Shown: positions 52,829-63,822, counted from the stretch's first letter. The stretch is DNA of 64,000 bases from Bursaphelenchus xylophilus (GCA_904066235.2 CAJFCV020000004.1:2418001-2482000), one strand, 5' to 3'. The notes: generated from the sequence alone by a model not told the origin. Numbers and translations: made by a program.

Positions 52829-53927
52829 CAGGGTGTTTCAAGAAATTTGGCAGAAACTAATTGCGAATATCTTTGAGCTCTTGCTAGTTATCGCAGAAAT
52901 TCTTTTTGTTTCTAGAACTTGATATCGGGCGGTTTTGTACTGAACAAAAAAAAATTTTTTTTCGTCGGCGGAGTGGCCAGTTCTCGGCGGAGGCATTTGG
53001 GACCTTTTTTAAAAATCACACTTTATTACATGGTGGAAACTCTGTTACAATGGCCAAAATTATGTTTACGTTACACCTCCGTGGATTTTGCGGTATGCTT
53101 TTTTTGCGTTTTCGATTTTACGCAACATCCGCGGAGGCGCGGCGGAGACCTCAGATTTCGGCGGACTTTGTTTTGGGCCCTCGGTTTTTGCAAATCCATG
53201 TTGGAAAAAAGGTTGGGGCGATTTTTTGTTGTCATCCGATGCACAGATGGCAAAAATTTTGTACTTTTTTCCCCCGGCGGAGGATTCGGCGGAGGCTTTA
53301 TCAAAGGGTCAAAACAAAAGTTTGTCTCTTTTGATAAAGCCTCCGCCGAATCCTCCGCCTATGTGTCCGCCGGACCAAAAAATAAGAAAAGTGATGTTGT
53401 TGTGATGGATTCTTGTAGCTGAGTTTTTTTTCCCGGACTCCTAAGACTGTTCTGACCCTTTGATAAAGCCTCCGCCGAATCCTCCGCCGGGGAAAAAAGT
53501 GCGAAATTTTTGCATCTGTGCATCGGATGACAACAAAAAATCACCCCACACTTTTTTCCAACCTGAATTGAATGATCCAAAGAGTCAAAACGACGTCCGC
53601 CGAAACCTGATTTCTCCGCCGTGCCTCCGCGGATGAGCGAAAATCGAAAACGAAAAAAGCATACCGTAAAATCCACGGAGGTTTAACGTAAACATGATTT
53701 TGGCCATTGTAACAGAGTTTCCACCATGTAATAAGGTGTGATTTTTAAAAAAAGCCCCAAATGTCTCCGCCGAGAACTGGCCCTCCGCCGACGAAAAAAA
53801 ATTTTTTTTTGTTCAGTACAAAACCGCCCGATATCAAGTTTTAGAAACAAAAAGAATTTCTGCGATAACTAGCAAGAGCTCAAAGATATTCGCAATTAGT
53901 TTCTGCCAAATTTCTTGAAACACCCTG
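52829..53927. mobile_element. 1.1-kb palindromic mariner-like element
   Basis: CAGGGTGTTTCAAGAAATTT and its inverse form the ends next to TA (52827-52828, 53928-53929). The arms of more than 450 bp are inverted copies containing TCCGCCG-rich segments. CAGGGTG ends resemble mariner termini, but no transposase is encoded. Confidence 0.75.
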
Positions 53928-54218
53928 TACTTAAGCAAAAAAGTAAGAATCAGAAAAAACGAACATGATTTTTGGAATCTACGCCATCAATTAACCTTCG
54001 GGGTCTCTTTCAACTCGGAGTCTCTTTCGATGGCTTTCGATGCGATCTAGCTTGGTCCAAAGATTACCCATTACCATATCGACTCAACTTCATTCGTCCA
54101 TTGGTGCGCAAAACGACAAAATCGTCTCATACGGTAAAGTAATCAACAATTTCCGTGAAAATTGATGATTTCAAAAAAAAATCCATATTTTACACAAAAT
54201 ATTTTATTTTATCGGCAA

Positions 54219-55757
54219 CTAAGGTGGATCAGGTAGTAGAGCAGTTATTCCGGTGACCTCAAAATTACTGCCCACTTCACTCAGCACCCACAGAGAGGTC
54301 GCTTCCGTCCCATCTTTGCTTGGATAAACGTTCGGATTCCTTCGTTTCCCATTCATGAAGACATTGTAACCGCCTTCCACTCTCGCAATGATCACTTCCG
54401 AGATGTCGTTGTGGTTTGTGCACTCGAAGTACTCGTCTCCTCCGCAGATATAAATATTCTGATTCCAAACACGCTGGAACCTCGAATTCAACAAGATCCC
54501 CCGATAGCGAATAGATATGCGTAAGTTTATGTCATCGTTCTCGTCACGTAAATCAATCGCGCCGTGCTCTTGCGGTTGAACGTAGATTATGATCATGGAG
54601 CCTGGAAAAAAGAGGGTAGGGAGGGTTAGTCAGCAAAAAGGTCAATTTCTCCAAAAACATGCAAAAAGCCCACGAAATTTCGGGTCAGTGACAGTTCGGG
54701 TCAACAATACTATGGGTTGCGTCGGTTGTCATTAGAGTTAGGCAGCAAAGATTTAATTTTGCCAATCAATCGTAAAATAATCGGTAAAAGTTCCTTATTT
54801 TGGCCACAACTTATAACTTTGCGGAAACTGGTCGGAATTAGCCCAAATTTAGCCTGCACGCTCAATTCATCGTTGTCAATGCCCATACAGTGGATTCAGT
54901 TAGTGAGGTACCTTCTTTTTTACGTACCATTTTACCCTTCAAAAACGGCTGCAGCCTGTGATTTTACACTTTATACGATGAAACATGTCCGGAACTGAAC
55001 TTATTGCCTCCGTATCGAACTAAATGAGTCGTCACAGCCTTCGTAGGTACCCTTAAAACTATAAAGCTATTATAGTAATTCAGTGCCAGCTAGGTCGAAG
55101 CGTTTTTTCCCAACCTTAGTGCCCAAGCTTGGGCGCAGTTCGCGGAGTACCTTTGTTGTGGCCAAAATAAGGAACGTTCTCCAAATAATCTCCCGCAATT
55201 TTTAACAAATTGATTTTTAAAATCGGCATGGCCCACGTCAAACTCAGATAAGCTAAGACAGTCCGGATTGGCAATTTGCCAAAAAAAAGACGTGAAAAAA
55301 CGTTTTGTCGGGGAAGAAATGGGGAACTTTTGAGGCGAGAGAGTACGTTTTGCGCGTCTTTTCTCTGTCTTCACTGCGAAATCAAGACAAAGTGTCAAAA
55401 ACCGATAGCGAAGAGTCTATTCCGGTCACCGGACTCCTCAGTTTGAGGTGTGGCCCCCTTTCTTGCCTAATACAGTTTTATTGAAGGTCCCTGAGATGGT
55501 CAACAAAAGCAAGATTTCTTTTCAAAAAACATGTTGACGGATATATCATCTCTCTACACACACAGGATTCCTTACCAATCTCAAAGCGCCGGTTGTCCGT
55601 AAAGTTGAGTTGATACGGCAACTGGTACTCGTTGGCCCATTGCGTACTATTACATTCAATTTGAACGATGGCATACTGAAAAAGAAACATAAATCAACTG
55701 AAATATCTGAAGTGAACTCACCGTAAAGACCAAAACAAAAACTCGACCAAACAGCAT
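54219..55757 (-). CDS. Secreted galectin-like protein, minus strand (172 aa)
   Basis: Minus-strand exons 55757-55722 (MLFGRVFVLVFT), 55675-55576 (YAIVQIECNSTQWANEYQLP) and 54601-54219 join to 172 residues. The core reads SMIIIYVQPQEHG, NLRISIRYRGILLNSRF, YNVFMNGKRRNPNVYP and FEVTGITALLPD. The acidic/aromatic loop YICGGDEYFEC keeps the C-x7-C pair. Intron 2 (974 bp) contains a 393-bp inverted-end element and a MITE D at the ancestral site. With the plus-strand copies it forms an inverted array around the pseudogene at 52361. Confidence 0.75.
54786..55178. mobile_element. 393-bp element with AAAGTTCCTTATTTTGGCC ends, copy 1
   Basis: AAAGTTCCTTATTTTGGCCA is inverted at the right end (GGCCAAAATAAGGAACG). 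The second copy at 56757-57137 is in opposite orientation. Confidence 0.7.
55235..55450. mobile_element. MITE family D copy in intron 2
   Basis: Left end ACGTCAAACTCAGATAAG, right end ACTCCTCAGTTTGAGGT. It sits at the position shared with introns of the 48693 and 50609 genes. Confidence 0.7.
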
Positions 55758-56144
55758 TGTAAAGGAGTTGGAAATGACCAATTTCCCAATCGAATTTGTG
55801 GTTGAAAAATTTGACGAATTTTGAACTATGCAAATTTTGCTTCAAAAATACGAACTCTTGGAAATTTCGATTTTTCATGGCTACAAAAAATCGATTTTTT
55901 GTATTATATAAGTTCAAACTTTGACCTTTGACACGGAACACAACTAGTTTGAATTTTGACTACTTTTTGGCTCATCCTGTATTCCAAATAAAAGTGTTTG
56001 TATTACTTCAAGCATTCGCCCGCAAAAACGCACAATTGTCTCATACGGTAAGGTATTCAACTATTTCCAAAAAAATTTGGCGATTTTTTAATTCAAAAAA
56101 AAAAAAATAATCCGTCGTCAACCCGAAATATTTTTTTATTTCAT
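55758..56144. other. Promoter block and 3' flank between galectin-like units
   Basis: 55770-55930 is the conserved upstream block of the 55757 gene (TTGGAAATTTCGATTTTTCAT). 56030-56110 resembles the 3' flank of other copies (GTCTCATACGGTAAGGTATTC). Confidence 0.45.
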
Positions 56145-56548
56145 CTACAACTCGGGTGGATCAGGACACAAAACAGTTATTCCAGTGACGTCGAAATTCT
56201 TGCCCGTTTCACTTCTCACCAAAACAGAGTCTGCTTCCGTCCCCATAAAACCTTCGTCCCCGTTGGGGAAAACGGCCTCATTTCTTCGCTTTCCGTTCAT
56301 GATGACATTATAACCACCTTCCACTCTCTCAATGATCACTTCCGAGATGTCGCCGTGGTTTGTGCATTCATCGAGTATGGCTTTTTCGTAGCAGATAACA
56401 CCCGCAGCACCCCATCGACCGAAAGTCTGGGAATTCAAAAGAATCCCAGAATAGCGAATGGATATGTGAAAGCTTACGTTACCGGACCTGTCAATTAAAT
56501 GAATCTGCGCGTATTCAGGCAGTCGAAGGTAGGCGACGACCACACAGC
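56145..56548 (-). CDS. Galectin-like last exon A (partial gene)
   Basis: An intact exon 3 (56548 to TAG at 56145) preceded by a CCAG acceptor in the family phase. It reads CVVVAYLRLPEYAQIHLIDR, FHISIRYSGILLNSQTFGRW, YNVIMNGKRRN and FDVTGITVLCPDP. HISIR is the nearest approach in this family to the galectin HxNxR motif. An insertion (GDEGFMG) lengthens one loop. No exon 1 or 2 lies between it and the similar last exon at 57628, so it may be an alternative last exon of the upstream gene or an orphan. Confidence 0.6.
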
Positions 56549-56756
56549 CTGGAAAAAGAGAGCTCAAAAACAGTTTTTCCGAGAAAGTTTTCCCTTTTCT
56601 GGCCCCGCGCTTCGCAGTTTGCGCCCTGGTTTCCCTGCAGACTGCGAATAAAAATAGAAAAAAGCCTGAAATTCCTTGCAACCGGAATTGTTCGGGCGCG
56701 AGCTGCAAAACCTTCTTTTCGGTGGGGCCAGAAAAAGGAAGTTTTACCCAGCGGGA

Positions 56757-57137
56757 AAAAGTTCCTTATTTTGGCCACAACAAAGGTACTCCGCGAACTG
56801 CGCCCAAGCTTGGGCACTAAAGTTAGGAAAAAACGCTTCGACCTGGCTGGCACTGAATTACTATAATAGCTCTATAGTTTTAAGGGTACCCACGAAGGCT
56901 GTGATGACTCATTTAGTTCCATACGGAGGCAATAAGTTTTGTTCCGGACATGTTTCATCGTAAAAAGTGTAAAATCACAGGCTGCAGCCGTTTTTGAAGG
57001 GTAAGATGGTACGTAAAAAAGAAGGTACCTCACTAACTAAATCCACTGTCCGGGCATTGACAACGATGAATTGAGCGTGCACGCTAAATTTGGGCTAATT
57101 CCGACCAGAAGTTGTGGCCAAAATAAGGAACTTTTAC
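56757..57137. mobile_element. Element with AAAGTTCCTTATTTTGGCC ends, copy 2
   Basis: Inverted-orientation copy of 54786-55178, about 90% alike by eye (AGCTTGGGCACTAAAGTTAGG; GGCTGCAGCCGTTTTTGAAGG). Confidence 0.7.
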
Positions 57138-57227
57138 CAAAATCCATTCAACAATTTCCATAAAAATTTGGCGATTTTTTAATTCAAAAAAAAATGAAAA
57201 AAATCCGTCGTCATCAGAAAATATTTT

Positions 57228-57628
57228 TTATTCCATCTTCAACTCGGGTGGATCAGGTAACAAAACAACTATTCCAGTGACGTCGAAATTCTTGCCCGTT
57301 TCACTTTTCACCAACACAGAGATCGGGTCCGTCCTCAATCTGTCGGGGAAAACGGCCTCATTTCTTCGCTTTCCGTTCATGATGACATTGTAACCGCCTT
57401 CCACTCTCTCAATGATCACTTCCGAGATGTCGCCGTGGTTTGTGCATTCATCGCGTGTGGCTGGTCCGTAGCAGATATCAACCTCATCACCCCATTTGCC
57501 GAAAGTCTGGGAATTCAAAACAATCCCAAAATAGCGAATGGATATGTGAAAGTTTACGTTATCCGACTTATCGATTAAATTAATCTGCGCGTATTCAGGC
57601 AGTCGAAGGTAGGCGACGAGCACACAGC
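57228..57628 (-). CDS. Galectin-like last exon B (partial gene)
   Basis: An intact exon 3 (57628 to TAA at 57228) with a CCAG acceptor in the family phase: CVLVAYLRLPEYAQINLIDK, FHISIRYFGIVLNSQTFGKW, YNVIMNGKRRN, FDVTGIVVLLPDP. It is the nearest paralogue of last exon A. The only upstream exon 2 visible on this strand is at 63971-63872; joining them would give an intron of 6.2 kb filled by a mariner, a retrotransposon and two palindromic elements. Exon 1 would lie beyond the window. Confidence 0.6.
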
Positions 57629-57690
57629 CTGGAAAAAGAGAACTCAAAAACAGTTGAAAATTTTTCTCCGCCGCACGGCAAACCGAAATA

Positions 57691-58930
57691 TTAGGTTGTC
57701 CAACAAATAATGACCCTTTGTGAGAGGGGAAAAGTTTAAAGCCTCTAAAAAAGGCAAGCGATGATGGAATTTTGAAATATTACAACATTTTGTAGCTGAG
57801 ATTTCAGGCTTTCGTTTGATGTATCGTTTGTCATATTGGGACCAAATTCCAGTAATTTAGCCCTAATCGAAAATTATCAAAAAAAGTCGGTTCGTGCTGT
57901 CATCTTTTACGGGCAAAAACAGGACGCGAAAGTTTCAGAAGCTACGCAAAGTATCAACGCTGTGTTCGACTAGTGTGTTCTGAGTCTGAACACGGTGAAA
58001 CGATGGATTTAAAAATTACGATTTGACGGCAAGGGACCCAAAGATAAAGTACGGAATCCGGACTTTATCAATTTACCCTGAGGTCGTCGGTTGGCGAACA
58101 TCCTAGAATCAACATTCAACGCGTCTCTGACGTCGTCTGGCTGTTGAAATAATCGGCGGCTAACCATTCGATGTCGATGGAATTCAAAAAATGCTCGGCA
58201 AATTTTTCCCATTTTATTGGATCAAAGCAAAGAGTGGAAGCATTACATTTCTCGCGTTTGCGTGCCGTTTTCTGGATCGAATCGTTGCCTCTGATGGAAA
58301 GAGGACCTACTGGGACAACCAGACCAGATATGCTGAACGGAGGCCTCCTAGGGTATCACTGCGGGACTTGTCAAAGCCCGACTCCCCCCAAAACAAGGTG
58401 ATGACTACTTCTTGATGGTGCAGCATGGGAATAGTACAATACAGCTTCTTGAAAACTGGCCAAAATGTAGATACCATACCCTACTGTATCCAGATAGACA
58501 GTTTTTTGGCAGCGTCTGTCTTCAACGATGCGCCGCAGAAGTCCAAAAATTGTTAGCGGCTACACGGAACCTCCCCTTTGAAAGATGACCCTCCAGAAGC
58601 GGATTTAATAGAGATAGGAGACTGTCCCTTGTCCAGCCTATTTGTCAGAGCTGGTCTATACACATTACCATCAGTTCAAGAATCTAGGACGTTTCATCAG
58701 TGGTAGAGAATTCGACAATCAAGACACCCTTGAAAAGGCCTTCAAAAGTTTCATCGGCTCCAGAAGCCGGGGTTCCTAAGCTACAGACATAAAAAACTTT
58801 TTGCCACGTTGTAACAAGCGTGATAAAGCACATGATAATTTTTTTGATTAAATACATCGCAGTTATTACGGTAAATTTTGCCGAAAAAATAAATTTTTCG
58901 AAGAGGGTCATTATTTGTTGGACAACCTAA
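57691..58930 (+). mobile_element. Degenerate mariner transposon inside repeat family C
   Basis: Ends TTAGGTTGTCCAACAAATAA and the inverse are flanked by TA. The plus strand has transposase relics: LDRIVASDGKRTYWDNQTRY near 58275-58335 and SMGIVQYSFLKTGQN near 58420-58465, corresponding to the first catalytic Asp region and the following block of mariner transposases. Stops and frameshifts abound. The flanks rejoin a family C sequence (GGCAAACCGAAA / GAACAAAAATGTCTC). Confidence 0.8.
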
Positions 58931-59118
58931 TAGAACAAAAATGTCTCCCGCCCACTTTTGAGTTTCGTCCAAACGAAGTGCCACAACTCACAAAAGCAAT
59001 ACAGGTGTAAAAATTTCGTGGCGCAATTTTAATTGGCTATAACTTCTTTAATTCTGACGAGGAATTAAAGAAGTTATATGGTCTGAACTTCCCCCAGCGT
59101 TTGGGAAAATGACTAGTA

Positions 59119-59315
59119 TGTTCGGTCCCGTGACGAAAACTACAAGACCTTTGGCATTACGTTTTGTCCCATGGCCAAGGAGGATTATATTATTCAGTGA
59201 ATGTGTGTGTTACGCTATATATTGCTATTATTGTTTCTGTAATAAATCTATCTATATTTATTACTCTACATTCGGCTGACTACATATCTTCGCGGATACA
59301 AGTGAGGATATAACA
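59119..59315 (+). repeat. 5' LTR (197 bp)
   Basis: It begins TG and ends CA. Its last 36 bp (CTACATATCTTCGCGGATAC...) are repeated at 61119-61154. AATAAATC near 59240 may be its polyadenylation signal. Confidence 0.75.
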
Positions 59316-59497
59316 ACTGGCGCAGTCTACACGAGCAGAAGAAGAATTACGACGTGGAACCAGTTCAGCTCTCCACGACCTTCTACTGCAACTTCGAACC
59401 AGGTACTCTTCAATTTTTTGTTCTCGCCTTTAGATTCTGAATCTTCCTCGCGGAAAACAGAATTCCTACACCATACAAGGACTGAAGAGAGAACAGA

Positions 59498-61144
59498 ATG
59501 GATAAACTCCCGGACCTCCTAACTAAAATGATGGAGACGATGAAAATTCAAGGAGAATCCATCAAGAATCTTGCTGCGACGATGGAATCCAGCATGAAAC
59601 TTCCGTCGATCGACCGAACTTCAGCTCTCACCCACACGATGTCACTCCTGGGACAGTTCACATACAACCCAGATCAAGACTACACGTTCACGGAATGGTT
59701 CGGCCAAAACGAGGCCATCCTGGACGACAACTGCAAGGATGATGCTGAAAGGAAGAAAATAATCCTGAAAGCACTGGGGAAGGATGAATACGTTCAACTA
59801 AAAGGAAGAACTTCGCCGAAGACGCCCGAAGCAATGGACTATCAGGAATTACTGAAGATATTGAAAGAAATTTTTGGTTCGACGATGTCCCTCTTCCGGC
59901 GCAGACACGAAACCCTGTCCCTCACCCTCCCACCTGGAAAAACAGCAGATGAGATGCTGAACGAGGCAAATATCAGAGGTGACAAGTTTGAATTCACTGA
60001 CTTGAATATCAATCAATTCAAGATCTTCCTCGCCCTTCAATTCATAAAGGACCCCTCTTACAAGAGCATCCGATCCATGATTCTAAAAGCCGTTGACCAG
60101 AAGCCGGACATTACCATCGATGAACTGCGAAAAGTCCTCAAAAGCTTCGAAACACGAATGGAAGACGTGAACCTGGGAAACTCACATGATCCTAGCACCT
60201 CATACGAAGTCAACGAGCTACAAAAGTACCACCGTCGGCCGAAATACACTCCCCGCGGAAAGACGGTTCACAGGAACAAAAACCAGACAGCAAAGTCTGC
60301 GGGAGACTACACATGTTACAAATGCAACGGACCCCATCTGGCAACTTCGTGTCAGAAGACGAACCTATGTTGTGCCTTCTGTAAGAAACAAGGACACAAC
60401 GAAGCTGCATGCCTCAAGAAGAAGGCCAGACAATTCAACAACATTGTGATCAATAATGTTGGCTCTGGAGACAGTCGAGAATACGTTACAGTGGGAATAA
60501 ACGCAAAAGTGATGGAATTCAGAATCGACAGTGGCGCCGATATGTCAATAATTGGCCCCGAAAAGTGGAAGGCACTAAACAGACCTCCACTTACACCATT
60601 CCACATAACTTGCTCATCCGTCGATGGTTCTCCCCTCACTGTAAAAGGAAGTTTCAAGGCAAACCTGAAGTATAATGGTCATTCATATACAGATACCATC
60701 CTAGTCCTTGCAAAGAAAGACACCGCACTACTCTGCGGAAAAGCCTCAAAGGAACTTGGAGTAATTACATTCCACAACAAAGAAGAGGCAAATATCAACA
60801 TCGTCGACTCCTACGCCCAGACGATGGCGGTCCAGTACACGGACTTATTCAAGGAAGAATTGGGGAAATGCACGAAAATGCAAGTACATCTCCAAGTCAA
60901 ACCCAATGTCAACCCCGTCCACAAACGCGCAAGACCTGTGGCTATTGCCGTTCAAGACCAAGTAAATACAGAACTTGATCGACTGCTGGACAATGGAACT
61001 CTGAAGAAAGTAGATACATCAGAATGGGCATCTCCAATCGTGGTCGCAAAAAAACCTGGAGGCAAAATCCGCCTATGTGCCGACTATTCCACCGGCCTCA
61101 ACGACGCCCTGGCAGACACTACATATCTTCGCGGATACAAGTGA
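59498..61144 (+). CDS. Gag-protease-partial RT polyprotein of the retrotransposon (548 aa)
   Basis: A single open frame of 548 residues. Residues 1-230 are Gag-like (YTFTEWFGQNEAIL). Two zinc knuckles follow: CYKCNGPHLATSC and CCAFCKKQGHNEAAC (about 269-307). An aspartic protease motif, RIDSGADMSIIG, is near 345. The start of reverse transcriptase, WASPIVVAKKPGGKIRLCADYS, is near 508-530. The last 8 residues (TTYLRGYK) are encoded by LTR sequence after the deletion junction. The order gag-protease-RT and the RT start are typical of Ty3/gypsy elements. The frame has no stops, so the copy is young, but it cannot be autonomous. Confidence 0.85.
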   Translation: MDKLPDLLTKMMETMKIQGESIKNLAATMESSMKLPSIDRTSALTHTMSLLGQFTYNPDQDYTFTEWFGQNEAILDDNCKDDAERKKIILKALGKDEYVQLKGRTSPKTPEAMDYQELLKILKEIFGSTMSLFRRRHETLSLTLPPGKTADEMLNEANIRGDKFEFTDLNINQFKIFLALQFIKDPSYKSIRSMILKAVDQKPDITIDELRKVLKSFETRMEDVNLGNSHDPSTSYEVNELQKYHRRPKYTPRGKTVHRNKNQTAKSAGDYTCYKCNGPHLATSCQKTNLCCAFCKKQGHNEAACLKKKARQFNNIVINNVGSGDSREYVTVGINAKVMEFRIDSGADMSIIGPEKWKALNRPPLTPFHITCSSVDGSPLTVKGSFKANLKYNGHSYTDTILVLAKKDTALLCGKASKELGVITFHNKEEANINIVDSYAQTMAVQYTDLFKEELGKCTKMQVHLQVKPNVNPVHKRARPVAIAVQDQVNTELDRLLDNGTLKKVDTSEWASPIVVAKKPGGKIRLCADYSTGLNDALADTTYLRGYK

Positions 61145-61325
61145 GGATATAACATAGTACAGGCCCCCAATTCGCCCCCAATGACTAAAATTCCCAGTCT
61201 CAAAGCGAAAATTACGGTTGCCAATAAAAATAAATAAAAAGGCAGAGCCAAGAATAGGCAATGGTTGGTAATTTTTTGTTTCAAAAATTCATTGTCTATT
61301 GCTATAACAAAAAAAATGGGGGCTA

Positions 61326-62500
61326 ACAAGGGAATGGTCCCAACGATCCGTGGGATCCACAAATGAAACCTAGATATTCTGAAAGAGCAGGTAAAATTTA
61401 GTAGGAATCCGTTTTTTCTACTTGCCGAATAAGTCTGTGCGACGAGAAATATCGTCGAAAAGATCCGACCAAAAAATCGAAAGAGAGAAAAGACGAACCG
61501 AAAGGCCTTGGAAGGCGTCACCAAATAGTCTAGTGGAAAAAGTTCCACGCACAAATCTTTTGGGGGAGGGAGGCCTTGGAGGTTCGAGTCCACCCGGAGC
61601 CGGACATCTCCGGATTTGAACGTACGTGTTCATTACTGTATTCTACAGTTATACAAAAAAAAATTTTTTTTGTTTAACCTGTTTTACAAGGTTGTTTGCA
61701 TCCGAAGGCGTGGCAATCACTGGTCATTACCTCTTTTTATGATGCCGCCAGGTCCGAAGTTCCAAAGAAGACAAATTTATGCAAATTTATACCTTCTGGG
61801 CAGAATTTGACAAAAATAATTTGGGCATTTGTTAAACACATGTCCACGGCCATTTTAAACCAAAAAACTCAAAATAGATTTTTTCGTAAATATTCACGGG
61901 GTCTACTGCACGCTGATGCAAGGACCCAAAAATTCTCTTTTCAACTTTTCTTGCAAAATTTTATGAAAAGGTGAGATTTTGGCAACATCCTTTTTGGGAA
62001 ACCGAAAAAGATCTGCAAGATCCTACACAACCTTCCAGAATCAGTAGAAGTGTCTTGAAAATACCACTATGTCGACATCGGGCTTATCAAAAATATTGCC
62101 GAAGTGTCAGCTTTTCTTAAAATTTTGCAACAAACCTTGCAAAACAGGTAAATAAACAAAAAAATTTTTTTTGTATAAATGTAGAATACAGTAATGAACA
62201 CGTAGGTTCAAATCCGGAGATATCCGCTCCGGGTGGACTCGAACTTCCAAAGCCTCCCTCCCCCAAAAGAATTGTGCGTGGAACTTTTTCCACTAGACTA
62301 TTTGGTGACGCCCTCCAAGGCCTTTCGGTTCGTCTTTTCTCTCTTTCGATTTTTTGGTCGGATCTTTTCGACGATATTTCTCGTCGCACAGACTTATTCG
62401 GCAAGTAGAAAAAACGGATTCCTACTAAATTTTACCTGCTCTTTCAGAATATCTAGGTTTCATTTGTGGATCCCACGGATCGTTGGGACCATTCCCTTGT
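61326..62500. mobile_element. Fold-back element with pol III boxes, copy 2
   Basis: Same ends as 9765-10940 (ACAAGGGAATGGTCCCAACG and its inverse) and 1175 bp. The unpaired centre (GGCAATCACTGGTCATTACC, GTCCACGGCCATTTT) runs in the opposite direction to that of copy 1. A box TAGTCTAGTGG at 61526-61536 and B box GGTTCGAGTCC at 61581-61591. Confidence 0.85.
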
Positions 62501-62509
62501 AAGGTAGTA

Positions 62510-63370
62510 CAGGGTGTCCAGAGAAATGTGCCGGAAAGTTTTGTCGATTTCTTGGCGCTCAATCAAGATATCCGAAAAATTCTTTTTGCAGGATAAAGAA
62601 GAATATGGGCGGTTTTTTGTGCAAAAGAATCATTTTCTCCGCCAGCGCGGAAGGCAGTGTATTCGGCGGAGACTTTTGATCGCTTTTTTGATCATCGCAC
62701 CAACTTTAAACGCTTTATTATGAAGTTTGATGGTTGAAACAAAGATATTTGCATATTTTCATGTTTACCAAGTGTTCGGCGAAGGTATGGCGGACGCTCG
62801 CCGAATCGGCGGAGGCCATAACTCAGCTGCGGACAAGACATGGTCCAACACAATTTTTATGGCCTGGCTAGAACACCCTGCTGGCTTCGTATGCCTTCGA
62901 AAATTTTGTGACCAAGCTTTGGCAGAAGCTAAGCCATCAGAAAACCACTTGGTGCACCAGAAAACAACAAAATATTTTTTGTTCAAATTTCCTTTTGATT
63001 TGCTGTTTCAAACCTCCGCACGGTGCACTCGGACTTTATTGGTGTTGCAGCGACAGGCTGCACCGTGCAGTCGCTATATGGGATCGCATTGCGATGTCGC
63101 TGTCTGTGTGATTTATTGCGTCAAAAAATTTGAAGACTTTCCGGAAGTTTCAGCATCATAATAAAGCGTTTAAAATTGGTGTGATGGCCAAAAAAGCGAT
63201 CAAAAGTCTCCGCCGAATACACTACTTTCCGCGCTGGCGGAAAAAATGATTCTTTCGGACAAAAAACCGCCCAAATTCTTCTTTATCTTGCAAAAAGAAT
63301 TTTTCGGATATCTTTATTGAGCGCCAAGAAATCGACAAAAACTTTCCGGCACATTTCTCTGGACACCCTG
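62510..63370. mobile_element. 861-bp palindromic mariner-like element
   Basis: CAGGGTGTCCAGAGAAATGT and its inverse are the ends next to TA (62508-62509, 63371-63372). The arms of about 240 bp share GTTTTGTCGATTTCTTGGCG. The centre (62780-63130) carries no transposase. It starts 10 bp after the fold-back element. Confidence 0.75.
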
Positions 63371-63372
63371 TA

Positions 63373-63700
63373 CAACCCCCCAGTCCAGTTCAGCCCCCCT
63401 GGACCCAGTATAAACCTCCTCATCCAGTCTGAAGCGCCTACTCGGGATTGGGTTCTCTCGGCTACGATCAGCGTTGCCTGAACCACAAGAACGAATTTGG
63501 ACGGTAACTGGGGGTTTGAGCTAAAACGCCGGGGGGCTTACCCTAGTTTGCATTTTTTGTATTTTTCTAATTTTTTCATTATGGGGGTGTGAAATGGACA
63601 AAACAGTGGGGGTTTGAACTACCTTTCCTGGGGGGGCTGAACTACCAAAGCCCCAAAAAATGTGTTATATCACGTAATGAATGCAGTATTCATATTTACA
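63373..63700. other. Intergenic, no gene seen
   Basis: C- and G-run-rich sequence (CAACCCCCCAGTCCAG; TGGGGGTTTGA) without a coding frame of note. Confidence 0.4.
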
Positions 63701-63822
63701 GTTCGGTCCCCGGTCGGCCCCCGGCCCGCCGAGAAAATTTGAAGGGGGCCGGGGCCGACCTCTTCCGGCCCCCGGGCCGGGCCGCGATTTTCGGCCCGGC
63801 CCGGCCCCCTGCCATGTCTAAT
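63700..63822. mobile_element. hAT-like GC-rich element, right end
   Basis: Many GGCCCGG/CCGGCCC repeats end in GCCATGTCTA, the inverse of the TAGACATGGC terminus of the element at 49221. The left terminus is not clear. Confidence 0.5.

Larger units (their letters stand above)
52471..54038. mobile_element. Outer palindromic element with 9-bp target duplication
   Basis: The ends share CGAAAGAGAC(C/T)CCGAGTTGAAAG in inverted orientation. The inner arms (GGCGTAGATTGCAAAAATCAT / ATGATTTTTGGAATCTACGCC) also pair. Its own centre, CTTAAG, has been opened at TA by two further elements. Confidence 0.7.
52361..54098 (+). pseudogene. Galectin-like pseudogene split by nested transposons
   Basis: Exon 1 (52361-52396, MLFGRIFVLIFT) and the start of exon 2 (52443 on, CAIVQIRCD) are normal. 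Exon 2 is then interrupted by 1568 bp of transposon DNA and resumes at 54048 (encoding AWSKDYPLPYRLNF). The 9-bp sequence GATGCGATC lies on both sides (52462-52470 and 54039-54047). The gene is also truncated after about 54098, so exon 3 is gone. The standard upstream block is present at 52225-52350. Confidence 0.8.
59119..61154 (+). mobile_element. Ty3/gypsy-type LTR retrotransposon, internally deleted
   Basis: A 5' LTR (59119-59315, TGTTCGG...TATAACA) is followed by AACTGGCGCAGTC, a primer-binding-site-like sequence. An open gag-protease-RT frame then runs straight into the last 36 bp of the 3' LTR (61119-61154). TAGTA occurs on both sides (59114-59118 and 61155-61159) as a 5-bp target duplication. 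The rest of RT, RNase H, integrase and most of the 3' LTR are missing. Confidence 0.85.

Noticed and set aside
52906..53676. Several frames of 105-167 codons
   Set aside because: All lie in the palindromic mariner-like element and mirror each other across its arms.
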